Below, one piece after another: positions 15,373 through 24,277 of a DNA stretch of 25,825 bases (position 1 is the first letter of the stretch; every line of letters begins with the position of its first letter). The stretch comes from an uncultured Blautia sp. (GTDB lineage: Bacteria; Bacillota; Clostridia; Lachnospirales; Lachnospiraceae): the NCBI GenBank assembly GCA_900556555.1, contig USPF01000035.1, positions 1 to 25,825 of the forward strand, in the 5' to 3' direction. The position numbers and the translations under genes were made by a program. The notes beneath the pieces are model-generated. The model saw nothing but the letters and a program-made list of their open reading frames with translations. It was not told the DNA's origin and did no database searches.

Positions 15373-16707
15373 TTATACTTGATGAATTTCCATGTCTTTT
15401 GGCAGCAGTAAGTCCAGAAGAATTGCCACTACAAAGACAACAGCAACACAGTTTCCACCGAAAACGTCTTGTACAAGCTGTGGGAAAATATGCCAGATAT
15501 CAGCTTCTGTAGCTGAGGTTGTTCCAATACCCACACAGAGAGCCAGAGCTGTAATGGTAGTATTTCTCTGATTAAAGCCTGCTCTTGCCAGCATCTGTAC
15601 ACCGCTGACCATGATAGAGCCGAACATCATGATAGTACAGCCTCCAAGCACAGCATCTGGCAGGGAAGAGAAAAATGCTCCGATAGGTGGGAAAAGCCCG
15701 GCAAGAATCATACAGACAGCTCCTGTCATGATTGCAAAACGGTTTACAACCTTAGTCATGGTCACAAGACCCACGTTCTGGCTGAAGGAAGTAACAGGCG
15801 GACATCCAAAGAGACCGGAGATGGTACTTGCAAAACCATCGCAGGCAAGAGATCCGGAGATTTCTTTTTCTGTTACACTCCGGTTCAGCCCTGTGGCACA
15901 AAGAGCAGAAGTATCACCAATGGTCTCCGCAGCAGAAACCAGGAAAATAATTGCTACCGATACGATTGCTCCGATATGTAATTCAGGCATAACCGGCACA
16001 AAAGCAGGAAGGGAAAGGAAACCACCCTCCAGGATACCGGAAAAATCAACTACGCCCATAAAAGCTGCCAAAATATAGCCCACAATCAATCCAAACAGAA
16101 CAGAAAGCTGTTTCCAGAAAGATTTAGCAAAAATATTAAATAAAAGACAGGCAATCAATGTGACAGAGCCAAGAAGCAGGTTTTGGGGAGAACCAAAATC
16201 TTCAGTATAACCACCACCAAAAGAGCGGATACCTACCGTAAGAAGAGAATATCCGATAGTAGTAACTACAGAAGCGGCGACTACAGGAGTGATGATCTTA
16301 CGCCAGTATTTTGCAAGAAGCCCTAAGGTTCCTTCCATAATACCGCCTATGAGCACAGCACCAATTACTGAACCATAACCGTAAGTTCCTCCTACATAGG
16401 TTAAAATCGTTACAAAAGTAAAGCTGACACCCATAACAATAGGAAGGCCGGAACCAATCCGCCAGATTGGGTAAAGCTGGATTAAAGTTGCGATTCCTGC
16501 AATAAACATAGCATTTTGCAGCAGGAGTGCCGTTTTTGCCTGATCCAGGCCTGAAGCCCCGGCAATTAGGATAATCGGAGTCAGGTTCGATACAAACATC
16601 GCTAAAATATGCTGGATACCAAAAGGAATTGCCTTTGCAACAGGTACCTTTCCATCCAGTTTATAGATGTTGCTGATGCTTGCAGGATTAGAATCTTTTG
16701 TTTTCAT
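15373..16707 (-). CDS. NCS2 family purine/pyrimidine permease (xanthine/uric-acid type)
   Basis: Membrane symporter for a nucleobase. I chose ATG 16707 (444 aa): ATGGAGGAATTT places GGAGG just upstream, and the family starts here, whereas the longer frame to 16893 adds 62 residues with no counterpart. Family marks: QH at 32-33 (FGIQHILAMF), the TM3-like GSGLPIVMGVSF, TM8 SAAETIGDTSA with substrate-binding E261, and TM10 SFSQNVGLV (Q310-N311). Around 14 hydrophobic segments fit the 7+7 fold. The SFSQNVGLV form is closer to xanthine/urate carriers than to uracil carriers, but substrate is inferred only. It is a single-gene unit with its own promoter and terminator, divergent from the DUF362 gene. 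No xanthine dehydrogenase or guanine-riboswitch core is visible nearby. Confidence 0.92.
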   Translation of the reverse strand: MKTKDSNPASISNIYKLDGKVPVAKAIPFGIQHILAMFVSNLTPIILIAGASGLDQAKTALLLQNAMFIAGIATLIQLYPIWRIGSGLPIVMGVSFTFVTILTYVGGTYGYGSVIGAVLIGGIMEGTLGLLAKYWRKIITPVVAASVVTTIGYSLLTVGIRSFGGGYTEDFGSPQNLLLGSVTLIACLLFNIFAKSFWKQLSVLFGLIVGYILAAFMGVVDFSGILEGGFLSLPAFVPVMPELHIGAIVSVAIIFLVSAAETIGDTSALCATGLNRSVTEKEISGSLACDGFASTISGLFGCPPVTSFSQNVGLVTMTKVVNRFAIMTGAVCMILAGLFPPIGAFFSSLPDAVLGGCTIMMFGSIMVSGVQMLARAGFNQRNTTITALALCVGIGTTSATEADIWHIFPQLVQDVFGGNCVAVVFVVAILLDLLLPKDMEIHQV

Positions 16708-16744
16708 AAATTCCTCCATATGATTTTCATTTGTTACATTAATG

Positions 16745-16773
16745 AGTATAGCTGTTATGCAAAAGAGAAGCAA
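16745..16773 (-). promoter_or_regulatory. Sigma-A-type promoter of the NCS2 permease
   Basis: On the minus strand, TTGCTT (16768-16773) is followed after exactly 17 bp by TATACT (16745-16750). This predicts a start near 16738 and a leader of about 30 nt, too short for a purine riboswitch. Confidence 0.65.
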
Positions 16774-16867
16774 GGAAAAATTGATTGTATTTAGACGGAG
16801 GATGGGATAGAATAAAAAGTATGAGAAACTAGGCAAATTGCAGCTTGAAAGGATAACTTGAAAGAAC

Positions 16868-17965
16868 ATGAACAATACAGAAATATTAGCCATTTACGGC
16901 ACAGAGTATAAAGAAATGACAAAAACCTTGTTGAAAGAAGCGAATCTGGCAGAGCAAATCCCGGATAAAGATTGCCGGATTGGTATCAAACCCAATCTGG
17001 TATCTCCTTCTGAAGCTTCCTGGGGTGCCACTACACACCCGGAAATCGTGGCGGGAATTATCGAATACCTTCAGGAACACGGATTTTTCAATCTGGTGAT
17101 GCTGGAAGGCTCCTGGGTGGGGGATAAGACAGCAGAAGCAGCGGAGCTCTGTGGATATTATGACTTGTCCAGAAACTATCAGGTGGATTTCCTGGACATG
17201 CAGAAAGATTCCTATGAAACCTACGACTGTGCAGGTCTGGATCTGAAAATCTGCGACGAAGCTATGAAACTGGATTTTCTGATTAACGTGCCGGTAATGA
17301 AAGGTCACTGTCAGACGAAAATCACCTGTGCTCTTAAAAATATGAAAGGGTTGATCCCAAACACGGAAAAACGACATTTCCATGCCATGGGACTTCACAA
17401 ACCAATCGCACACCTGGCAGCCAGACTTCATCAGGACTTCATTGTGGTAGACAATATCTGTGGAGACTGGGACTTCGAAGACGGGGGTAATCCTGTGGTC
17501 ATGAACCGAATCATGGCAGCTACAGACCCGGTTCTGTGCGATGCATTTGTGTGCCATCTTATGGACTACGACGTAGAAGAAGTACCTTATATCAAGATGG
17601 CAGAAGAACTGGGGGCAGGACTGGGAGACTGGGAACTGGCTGAATTCCGAGAATTAAACCAACCGGAAAAGGGAATCTGTACACCAAAAGAACGAAAAGT
17701 AGTGGAATTGGCAGATGCAGTAGAAGAAGTGGAATCCTGTAGTGCATGCTACGGTTATCTGCTTCCAGCCTTACAGAAGTTAAAAGAAGAAGGGCTGCTG
17801 GGACAGCTTCAGGATAAAATCTGCATTGGTCAGGGATACCGTGGAAAGACCGGGAAGCTGGGAATCGGCCAGTGCACCAGAAAATTTGAGTATCATCTGG
17901 ATGGATGTCCGCCTACGGAAGGGGCCATTTATGAGTTTTTGAAGGGGTATTTGGGAGAAAAATAG
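16868..17965 (+). CDS. DUF362 domain protein
   Basis: A 365-residue cytoplasmic protein with no signal peptide. It carries the DUF362 core: IGIKPNLVSPSEASWGATTHPEI near residues 38-60, MLEGSWVGDKT, and VPVMKGHCQTKITCALKNMKG in the centre (about 140-165). The end holds Cys-rich spots (SCSACYGYLLPAL; GIGQCTRKFEYHLDGCPP) that could bind metal, but there is no CxxCxxC ferredoxin signature of the kind attached to some DUF362 proteins. The biochemical role of the family is poorly defined, so no reaction is assigned. ATG 16868 has only a weak AAAGGA about 15 nt upstream. It stands between the divergent permease and the polysaccharide locus, and a functional link to either is not evident. Confidence 0.85.
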   Translation: MNNTEILAIYGTEYKEMTKTLLKEANLAEQIPDKDCRIGIKPNLVSPSEASWGATTHPEIVAGIIEYLQEHGFFNLVMLEGSWVGDKTAEAAELCGYYDLSRNYQVDFLDMQKDSYETYDCAGLDLKICDEAMKLDFLINVPVMKGHCQTKITCALKNMKGLIPNTEKRHFHAMGLHKPIAHLAARLHQDFIVVDNICGDWDFEDGGNPVVMNRIMAATDPVLCDAFVCHLMDYDVEEVPYIKMAEELGAGLGDWELAEFRELNQPEKGICTPKERKVVELADAVEEVESCSACYGYLLPALQKLKEEGLLGQLQDKICIGQGYRGKTGKLGIGQCTRKFEYHLDGCPPTEGAIYEFLKGYLGEK

Positions 17966-17998
17966 AGGATAACCAGAATATAAAATATCGGTTTCAGC

Positions 17999-18027
17999 TT
18001 GAAAGTAGAGAAAAATAGTAGTAGTAT
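17999..18027 (+). promoter_or_regulatory. Possible promoter of the polysaccharide locus
   Basis: TTGAAA (17999-18004), a 17-bp spacer, then TAGTAT (18022-18027, a 4/6 match) lie 43-72 nt before the dehydratase ATG. The neighbouring TATTATATAA offers alternative -10 boxes at a longer spacer. Confidence 0.35.
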
Positions 18028-18070
18028 TATATAACCATTTGTGAGTATAAATAAAGAAAGGACAAAGAAC

Positions 18071-19954
18071 ATGATAAGACAGAAGAGAAATCAAGAGAGT
18101 CTATTGGATCTGCAATGGGTAAGAAGGGCATTGCTTTTGGCTCTGTTTGATATTGCAATCATAATCGTTTCATCATTGCTTGCTTTATTGGCACGTTTTG
18201 ATTTTTCATATGCTCAAATAGAGATACCATATTTATCAAATTTGTGCCACTATTTACCAATCAACATTATAGTGACATTGATTATCTTTTATTTTTGCAG
18301 AATGTACCACAGTCTTTGGAAGTTTGTTGGAGTTCATGAATTTGGATATATGCTTCTTGCAAATGCCATTTCCTTTTTTGTACAGATTACTGGGATGTAT
18401 TTGCTGCAGTACTCCATGCCACGAAGTTATTTTTTCTTTCAGATTATTTTACAAACTGTGATGGTTTGTGGGTTGAGGTTCTCTTATCGGTTTGTACGTC
18501 ATCTGAAAGAAGTGAAAGAACAGAAATTTTCCAGACAGAACAAATGGAAACGGGTTATGGTCATTGGTGCCGGAGAAGCCGGAAAAGCAATTATAAAAGA
18601 GATTGTGGACAGTAAATATTTGGCTATGAAAATATGCTGTGTCGTAGATGATGACCGTAATAAAGAAGGACGTTATTTAGAGGGAGTTCCCATTGTGGGA
18701 AACAGGTCTACCATTCTGAAAAACGTAGAAAAATATAAAATAGACAGTATTATTCTGGCAATTCCATCAGCACCACTGGAAGAAAAAAAGGATATCTTGG
18801 AGATGTGCAAAATGTCAGGATGTGAATTGAAAACTTTACCTGGCATGTACCAGCTTATTGACGGAGAACTGAATGTAAGCAAACTACGTGACGTGGAAAT
18901 TACAGATTTACTTGGAAGAGAACCGATTCAGGTGAATCTTGATGAGATTATGGGATATGTGAAGGGAAAAGTGGTTATGGTGACAGGCGGAGGCGGCTCT
19001 ATCGGAAGTGAGTTATGCCGTCAGATTGCTGCTTACCAGCCAAAACAGTTGATTATTTTTGATATTTATGAAAATAATGCTTATGAAATCCAGCAAGAAT
19101 TGCAGCGTCATTATCCAGAGTTGAATCTGGTAACATTGATTGGTTCTGTGCGGAATACACACCGTATGAATAGTATTTTTGAGTCTTATCATCCTGATAT
19201 TGTTTATCATGCAGCAGCTCATAAACATGTACCTTTGATGGAGGACAGCCCAAACGAAGCAATCAAGAATAACGTGTTTGGAACGTATAAAACAGCAAAA
19301 GCTGCCAGTGAAAATGGCGTGAAACGTTTTGTGCTGATTTCCACAGACAAGGCAGTAAATCCTACCAACATCATGGGAGCTTCCAAGCGTTTGTGTGAAA
19401 TGATTGTTCAGAGCTTTAATAAAATTTCTGATACAGAGTTTGTTGCAGTTCGCTTTGGAAATGTACTGGGAAGTAACGGAAGCGTCATTCCGTTGTTTAA
19501 GAAACAGATAGAAGAGGGCGGTCCTGTAACAGTTACGGACAAGAATATCATTCGTTACTTTATGACCATTCCAGAAGCAGTTTCCCTGGTTCTTCAGGCA
19601 GGAGCTTATGCAAAGGGCGGAGAAATTTTTGTCCTGGAAATGGGAGAACCGGTGAAAATTGATGATATGGCAAGAAATCTGATTCGTCTATCTGGTTATA
19701 CTCCGGATGTGGATATTAAGATCGAATATACAGGACTCCGCCCGGGAGAAAAACTGTATGAAGAACTTCTGATGGCGGAGGAAGGTATGAAAGAAACAGC
19801 CAATAAGCTAATCCATATCGGAAAGCCTATTGAAATGAATGAGGATGAGTTCTTCCAGCAATTGGCAGATTTAAAAGAAGCATGTTATCAGGATGATGCA
19901 CACATCAAAGAGAAAGTTACAGAGATGGTGCCGACTTACCATATTAAGAAATAA
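18071..19954 (+). CDS. Membrane-bound UDP-GlcNAc 4,6-dehydratase (PglF/CapD/WbpM type)
   Basis: Probably converts UDP-GlcNAc to UDP-4-keto-6-deoxy-HexNAc, the first step to a diamino- or aminodideoxy sugar. I chose ATG 18071 (627 aa), which has AAAGAAAGGA 8 nt upstream; a GTG at 18041 is in frame but weaker. Four hydrophobic helices lie in about residues 18-145, then a first Rossmann domain (VMVIGAGEAGKA, 162-173) and the catalytic SDR domain from about 301 with NAD motif TGGGGSIGSE (305-314). The catalytic segment reads ISTDKAVNPTNIMGASKR. Met435 replaces the usual SDR Tyr, with K439 conserved, which is characteristic of this large membrane subfamily. It heads the locus and precedes the aminotransferase, whose keto substrate it should supply. 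The exact sugar stereochemistry cannot be read from sequence. Confidence 0.92.
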   Translation: MIRQKRNQESLLDLQWVRRALLLALFDIAIIIVSSLLALLARFDFSYAQIEIPYLSNLCHYLPINIIVTLIIFYFCRMYHSLWKFVGVHEFGYMLLANAISFFVQITGMYLLQYSMPRSYFFFQIILQTVMVCGLRFSYRFVRHLKEVKEQKFSRQNKWKRVMVIGAGEAGKAIIKEIVDSKYLAMKICCVVDDDRNKEGRYLEGVPIVGNRSTILKNVEKYKIDSIILAIPSAPLEEKKDILEMCKMSGCELKTLPGMYQLIDGELNVSKLRDVEITDLLGREPIQVNLDEIMGYVKGKVVMVTGGGGSIGSELCRQIAAYQPKQLIIFDIYENNAYEIQQELQRHYPELNLVTLIGSVRNTHRMNSIFESYHPDIVYHAAAHKHVPLMEDSPNEAIKNNVFGTYKTAKAASENGVKRFVLISTDKAVNPTNIMGASKRLCEMIVQSFNKISDTEFVAVRFGNVLGSNGSVIPLFKKQIEEGGPVTVTDKNIIRYFMTIPEAVSLVLQAGAYAKGGEIFVLEMGEPVKIDDMARNLIRLSGYTPDVDIKIEYTGLRPGEKLYEELLMAEEGMKETANKLIHIGKPIEMNEDEFFQQLADLKEACYQDDAHIKEKVTEMVPTYHIKK

Positions 19955-19979
19955 AGATATAAAAATGGCAGTTCATAAC

Positions 19980-20007
19980 TTGCTTTTATAGAGAAACAAG
20001 GTATAAT
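19980..20007 (+). promoter_or_regulatory. Internal promoter before the aminotransferase
   Basis: TTGCTT (19980-19985), a 16-bp spacer and an exact TATAAT (20002-20007) predict a start near 20014 and a leader of ~32 nt. It lies in the 91-bp gap after the dehydratase, so the downstream glycan genes may be transcribed separately. Confidence 0.6.
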
Positions 20008-20045
20008 AAAAATAAGAATTGAGAAAATTGGGAGATTATAGGATT

Positions 20046-21248
20046 ATGAAAGTACCATTTTCACCACCAGACATCACAGAAGAAGAGATTGCCGAAGTGG
20101 CAGATACTTTGCGAAGTGGCTGGATTACTACAGGACCAAAAACAAAGAGATTCGAAAATGAAATTGCAGCGTATTGTCATACTGCAAAAGCAGCGTGCCT
20201 TAATTCTGCAACAGCATGCTTGGAATTAAGCCTTCGGATTCTGGGTGTTGGACCGGGCGATGAGGTTATTACCAGTGCCTATACTTATACTGCATCATGT
20301 AGTGTTATTTGTCATGTAGGTGCGACTCCTGTTCTGGTAGATACAGTTCCGGGAACGTATGATATGAACCCGGAAAAAGTCAGTCAGGCAGTAACTGAAA
20401 AAACGAAGGCAATCATTGCTGTAGATTTGGCAGGAATTATTTATCCATATTATGGAGAATTACTTCAAATTGCAGAGGAAAAAAAGAATCTTTTTCATGC
20501 AAGTAATGAAATACAGGAAGTAATGGGGAGAATCGCTGTCCTTGCTGACGGAGCACATGCTTTTGGTGCTTCCAGAGAAGGAAAGATGGCGGGAGAAATT
20601 GCGGACTTTACCAGTTTTTCTTTTCATGCTGTAAAAAACCTTACAACAGCGGAGGGCGGAGCTGCTGTTTGGAAGAGTATTCCAGGCATCGATGATGAAG
20701 AAATTTATAAACAGTATATGCTTTACTCTCTCCACGGACAAAACAAAGACGCATTAGCAAAAACACAACTTGGAAATTGGGAATATGATATTGCTGGACC
20801 GTATTACAAATGTAATATGACGGATATTATGGCGTCTATAGGGCTGGTACAATTAAGAAGATACCCCGATGTCTTAAAGAGAAGACGAGAGATCATTGAG
20901 AAGTATAATAAAGCATTTGAGGGATTAGACATTGAAGTTCTGGATCATTATGGTGAAAATCATACTTCCAGTGGTCATTTGTATCTGACACGATTAATAG
21001 GAAAGAGCAGAGAAGTGTGTAATGATGTTATTGTAAAGATGGCAGAGGCAGAGATTGCAACAAATGTGCATTACAAACCACTTCCTATGATGACTGCATA
21101 TAGGAATCTGGGATTTGATATTAAAAATTATCCAAATGCCTATGAAATGTTTCAGAATGAAATTACGTTGCCCCTTAACACTTGTCTGACAGATGAACAG
21201 GTGGAATTTATTATTGAAACCTATAGAAAAATAGTAAAGGAACTGTAA
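20046..21248 (+). CDS. DegT/DnrJ/EryC1-type PLP aminotransferase (PglE-like)
   Basis: Expected to transfer an amino group from glutamate to the 4-keto sugar nucleotide made by the preceding dehydratase, giving a UDP-4-amino-4,6-dideoxy-HexNAc. I chose ATG 20046 (400 aa), with GGGAG 11 nt upstream; the longer frame uses a TTG. Fold-I features are visible: substrate-side start PFSPPDITEEE, LNSATACLELSLRILGVGPGDEV, PLP-ring residue D168 in ADGAHAFGA, and Schiff-base lysine K197 in SFHAVKNLTTAEGG. Length is standard. The C-terminus shows the family HYKPLPMM and LPLNTCLTDEQV segments. The gene stops 2 nt before the sugar transferase start. An axial or equatorial amino product cannot be distinguished. 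Confidence 0.92.
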   Translation: MKVPFSPPDITEEEIAEVADTLRSGWITTGPKTKRFENEIAAYCHTAKAACLNSATACLELSLRILGVGPGDEVITSAYTYTASCSVICHVGATPVLVDTVPGTYDMNPEKVSQAVTEKTKAIIAVDLAGIIYPYYGELLQIAEEKKNLFHASNEIQEVMGRIAVLADGAHAFGASREGKMAGEIADFTSFSFHAVKNLTTAEGGAAVWKSIPGIDDEEIYKQYMLYSLHGQNKDALAKTQLGNWEYDIAGPYYKCNMTDIMASIGLVQLRRYPDVLKRRREIIEKYNKAFEGLDIEVLDHYGENHTSSGHLYLTRLIGKSREVCNDVIVKMAEAEIATNVHYKPLPMMTAYRNLGFDIKNYPNAYEMFQNEITLPLNTCLTDEQVEFIIETYRKIVKEL

Positions 21249-21250
21249 GC

Positions 21251-21949
21251 ATGTTAAAGCGTTGGGATGCACTTCCGCAGGAAATGAAACAAGAAGAAGT
21301 AAAAAAATATTATAAATATTTATCCAAAAAGCGTGGGGCGCTTGTGGCCAAACGTTTTTTGGACGTGGCTTTGGCATTTATTTTGACCGTTCTTTTGTCA
21401 CCGGTGATGCTCATACTGGCAGTATGCATTAAACTGGACAGCAAAGGGCCGGTTTTTTACCGTCAGGAAAGAGTGACACAGTACGGGAAAAAATATCGTA
21501 TTTTTAAGTTCCGGACTATGGTGGCAGATGCGGATAAGAAGGGACCACTGGTAACCACCGGACAGGATTCCAGAATCACCAGAATGGGAAATAAACTTCG
21601 CAAATGCCGTCTGGATGAACTTCCGCAGTTATTTAATGTGCTTACAGGAGATATGAGCTTTGTAGGGACAAGGCCGGAAGTACAGAAATATGTAGACAGC
21701 TATTCTCCGGAGATGAGGGCAACACTTTTACTTCCGGCCGGAATTACCTCCAGAACCAGTATTGTTTATAAAGATGAAGATGAAATCTTAGATCAATATA
21801 GCCGGACAACAGACAAAAGTACAGATGAAATCTATGTGGAATATGTTTTGCCAGAGAAGATGAAATATAACTTGCAGTATTTGATAGAATTTAGCATCTG
21901 GGGCGATTTTAAGGTTATGATAGATACAGCCCTGGCAGTGTTGAAATAA
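21251..21949 (+). CDS. Initiating sugar-1-phosphate transferase (PglC/WcaJ family)
   Basis: Monotopic phosphoglycosyl transferase that should load the first sugar-phosphate from a UDP-sugar onto undecaprenyl phosphate at the inner membrane face. It has 232 residues with one hydrophobic re-entrant segment (AKRFLDVALAFILTVLLSP, about 33-51), the KFRTM motif (86-90), the catalytic Asp-Glu dyad D122-E123 in CRLDELPQL, and GDMSFVGTRPE (133-143). An N-terminal extension of ~30 charged residues precedes the core, making it slightly longer than minimal PglC. ATG 21251 follows AAAGGA at 21236-21241, inside the end of the aminotransferase gene. The neighbours suggest the donor is the amino sugar made by the two preceding enzymes. 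Confidence 0.93.
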   Translation: MLKRWDALPQEMKQEEVKKYYKYLSKKRGALVAKRFLDVALAFILTVLLSPVMLILAVCIKLDSKGPVFYRQERVTQYGKKYRIFKFRTMVADADKKGPLVTTGQDSRITRMGNKLRKCRLDELPQLFNVLTGDMSFVGTRPEVQKYVDSYSPEMRATLLLPAGITSRTSIVYKDEDEILDQYSRTTDKSTDEIYVEYVLPEKMKYNLQYLIEFSIWGDFKVMIDTALAVLK

Positions 21950-21962
21950 ACAGGAGATGAAT

Positions 21963-23186
21963 ATGAAAAAGATAGCAGTAATATCTATGGGTGTGAAACT
22001 CGACAATGAAAAAGGATACAGCCGTTTTCGATACATTGGAGATTTTCTGTCTGATGCGGGATATCAGGTAGATTTAATCACTACCACCTTTCAGCATTGG
22101 GAGAAAGCCCAGAGGAATCTTGATGAAATAAAAAAAGAAAACTATAAATTTAATTTGAAATTTATTTATGAGCCGGGATATAAGAAGAATATTGATCTGC
22201 GTAGAATCAGAAGTCATCGTATTGCTGCAAAAAATCTGAGGCAGCTTTTGGAAAAAGAAGGGGATTATGATTTGATCTATTGCGAAATTCCTCCCAATGA
22301 TGTAGCCCTTGCGGCAGCAGAGTATGCAAAATCAAAGGACATTCCTTTTGTTCCTGATGTCAATGATTTATGGCCGGAAGCTATGCGAATGGTATTGGAT
22401 ATACCGGTTATCAGTGATGTTCTCTTTTACCCTCTTTTAAGAGATGCGGAGAAAGTGTACTCTTTGGTATCAGGAATTATTGGTACCTCAGACGAATACA
22501 GGGACAGGCCGCTGAAGAATCAGAAGCTAAATGTACCGAAGAAGACTGTATATGTGGGAAATGAAATCGCAGAATTTGATGCAGGTGTAGAAGAATATGA
22601 CCCACAGATAAACAAAAATGAGGGAGAATTCTGGGTTTCTTATGCAGGAACCATTGGAACCAGTTATGATATTAAAACCATGGTGCTGGCGGGAAAAGAA
22701 CTCTTAAATCGTGGCAAGAGCCAGATAAAAATTAAAATCCTGGGAGGAGGACCTTTAAAAGAGGAATTAGAAACTCTGGCAAAGGAACAGAAGTGTACCA
22801 ATGTGGAATTTGTAGGGTATGCACCTTATCCAAAGATGGCGGCATATCTGGCAAAATCCGATATACTTGTAAATTCTTTTGTGAAGAAAGCGCCTCAGAG
22901 TATCGTAACAAAAATCGGAGATTATCTGGCAGCAGGAAAACCTATGATCAATACCTGTATGAGTCCAGAGTTTAGAAATAAAGTGGAGCAGGATGGATTT
23001 GGTATTAATATTATGCCGGAAGATGTAAATGTTTTGGCAGATGCCATTGAAAAACTCTACGAAGATGAAGCAGGAAGAACTGAAATGGGAAAAAGAGCAA
23101 GAACTATTGCAGAAGAGCAGTTCGACAGACCTCAGTCTTACAAGAAGATTATTGAATTGATAGAGGAGTTGACAGGAAATGAATAA
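21963..23186 (+). CDS. GT4-type glycosyltransferase
   Basis: Cytoplasmic or membrane-associated retaining transferase extending the lipid-linked glycan. ATG 21963 (407 aa) has CAGGAG with 6-nt spacing; the ATG at 21957 abuts that site and is too close. The GT-B layout is visible: N-lobe with GYSRFRYIGDFLSDAGYQVDL, PDVNDLWPEAM in mid-sequence; C-lobe with SYAGTIGTSYDI, KIKILGGGPLKEEL and the nucleotide-sugar region KIGDYLAAGKPMI. It resembles WbuB-like GT4 enzymes by the DLWPE segment. Donor and acceptor are not predictable. It overlaps the next gene by 8 bp. Confidence 0.9.
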   Translation: MKKIAVISMGVKLDNEKGYSRFRYIGDFLSDAGYQVDLITTTFQHWEKAQRNLDEIKKENYKFNLKFIYEPGYKKNIDLRRIRSHRIAAKNLRQLLEKEGDYDLIYCEIPPNDVALAAAEYAKSKDIPFVPDVNDLWPEAMRMVLDIPVISDVLFYPLLRDAEKVYSLVSGIIGTSDEYRDRPLKNQKLNVPKKTVYVGNEIAEFDAGVEEYDPQINKNEGEFWVSYAGTIGTSYDIKTMVLAGKELLNRGKSQIKIKILGGGPLKEELETLAKEQKCTNVEFVGYAPYPKMAAYLAKSDILVNSFVKKAPQSIVTKIGDYLAAGKPMINTCMSPEFRNKVEQDGFGINIMPEDVNVLADAIEKLYEDEAGRTEMGKRARTIAEEQFDRPQSYKKIIELIEELTGNE

Positions 23187-24249
23187 ACCATTTTTTACTG
23201 TTGTGATGCCCGCCTATGGAGTAGAAAAATATCTGGAAAAAGCAGTGCAAAGCATTACGGCACAGACATTTTCGGACTGGGAACTGTTGATTGTTGAGGA
23301 CGGCTCTCCGGATAAAACCGGAGAAATTGCAGAGAAACTGGCAGAAAACGACGAGAGGATTCAGGTGTTTCATCATGAGAAAAACCGTGGTTTAAGCCCT
23401 GCCAGAAATACGGGAATGAGCCATGCGAAAGGGCAGTATATTTGGTTTATGGATCCAGATGATTATGTGGAAAACAATGTATTGCATGAAGTATATCAGG
23501 CATTACAGGAAAATCCAGCGGAATTAACCATTATTGGACATAAAGAAGAATATTATGACCATGACGGAAAATTAAGCTATACTCATGAAATCTGTCCTAA
23601 AAGGCAAAATTTCTCTAATAAACAGAAAATGAGGGAACATGTGATATATCTGGAACAGGAAACCATATATGGATATGCCTGGAATAAGTTTTATAGCCTA
23701 GAGCATATCAAAAAAGAACATTTGCAATATGAAACAGTGCGCCTGATTGAAGATATTGTTTTCAATATACAGTTCTGCCAAAATATCCAGGCAATGAATA
23801 TTCTGGACATTGCACCCTATCATTATGCAAAACGTATGGAAGGCAGTCTGACCACAAAATTTGTACCGGATTATTATCCTTTACATAGAAGGAGAATTGC
23901 CATGTTATATGAACAGCAGTGCTTCTGGAAAACAGATACAGAAGAAACCTGTGCGATTCTGGGCAGTCTGTACGGAAGATATATTCTGTCTGCTTTAGAG
24001 AGAAATTGTGATAAACGGGCAAATATGAATCACAGAGAACGATTAGATTTTTGCAAAGATATTTTTAAAGATGAGCTTTTTGAAAAACTGGTTTTAAGAG
24101 CAAAAGCCAGAGACAGTAAAGCCTTAAAAATAGCCTTATTTTGTATGAAAAAGAAATCAGTAGTTCTATGTACTGCCCTGGCAAGAATGGTGCACATAAT
24201 ACGGAGCGGGCTTCCTATGGTATATTCCAAAGTGAAGTCCAGCCGGTAA
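23179..24249 (+). CDS. GT2-type glycosyltransferase
   Basis: Inverting GT-A transferase of 356 residues. The domain starts at once: FTVVMPAYGVEKYL, LLIVEDGSPDKT (E40-D41, nucleotide site), RGLSPARNTGM, and the DxD-type metal motif MDPDD (91-95). The remainder (about 200-340) is a mostly helical tail with a hydrophobic/basic C-terminus and no certain TM helix. ATG 23179 overlaps the end of the GT4 gene by 8 bp, with AGGA just upstream, indicating coupled translation. Sugar specificity is unknown; it could add the galactofuranose implied by the next gene, but nothing in the sequence shows this. Confidence 0.92.
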   Translation: MNKPFFTVVMPAYGVEKYLEKAVQSITAQTFSDWELLIVEDGSPDKTGEIAEKLAENDERIQVFHHEKNRGLSPARNTGMSHAKGQYIWFMDPDDYVENNVLHEVYQALQENPAELTIIGHKEEYYDHDGKLSYTHEICPKRQNFSNKQKMREHVIYLEQETIYGYAWNKFYSLEHIKKEHLQYETVRLIEDIVFNIQFCQNIQAMNILDIAPYHYAKRMEGSLTTKFVPDYYPLHRRRIAMLYEQQCFWKTDTEETCAILGSLYGRYILSALERNCDKRANMNHRERLDFCKDIFKDELFEKLVLRAKARDSKALKIALFCMKKKSVVLCTALARMVHIIRSGLPMVYSKVKSSR

Positions 24250-24277
24250 TAGAAAATAGGAAAGCGGAGGAAATCCT

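Noticed and set aside
15611-16078. 155-codon plus-strand frame
   Set aside because: It is antisense to the NCS2 permease and shows no recognisable domain.
16708-16867. Purine riboswitch before the NCS2 permease
   Set aside because: The predicted leader is only ~30 nt, and no guanine- or xanthine-aptamer core was seen on the minus strand.
16886-17557. 223-codon minus-strand frame
   Set aside because: It is antisense to the DUF362 gene, which has clear family motifs. No start signal was seen.
17970-17992. Weak hairpin after the DUF362 gene
   Set aside because: AACC...GGTT pairs only with bulges and has no T-run after it, so it is not a convincing terminator.
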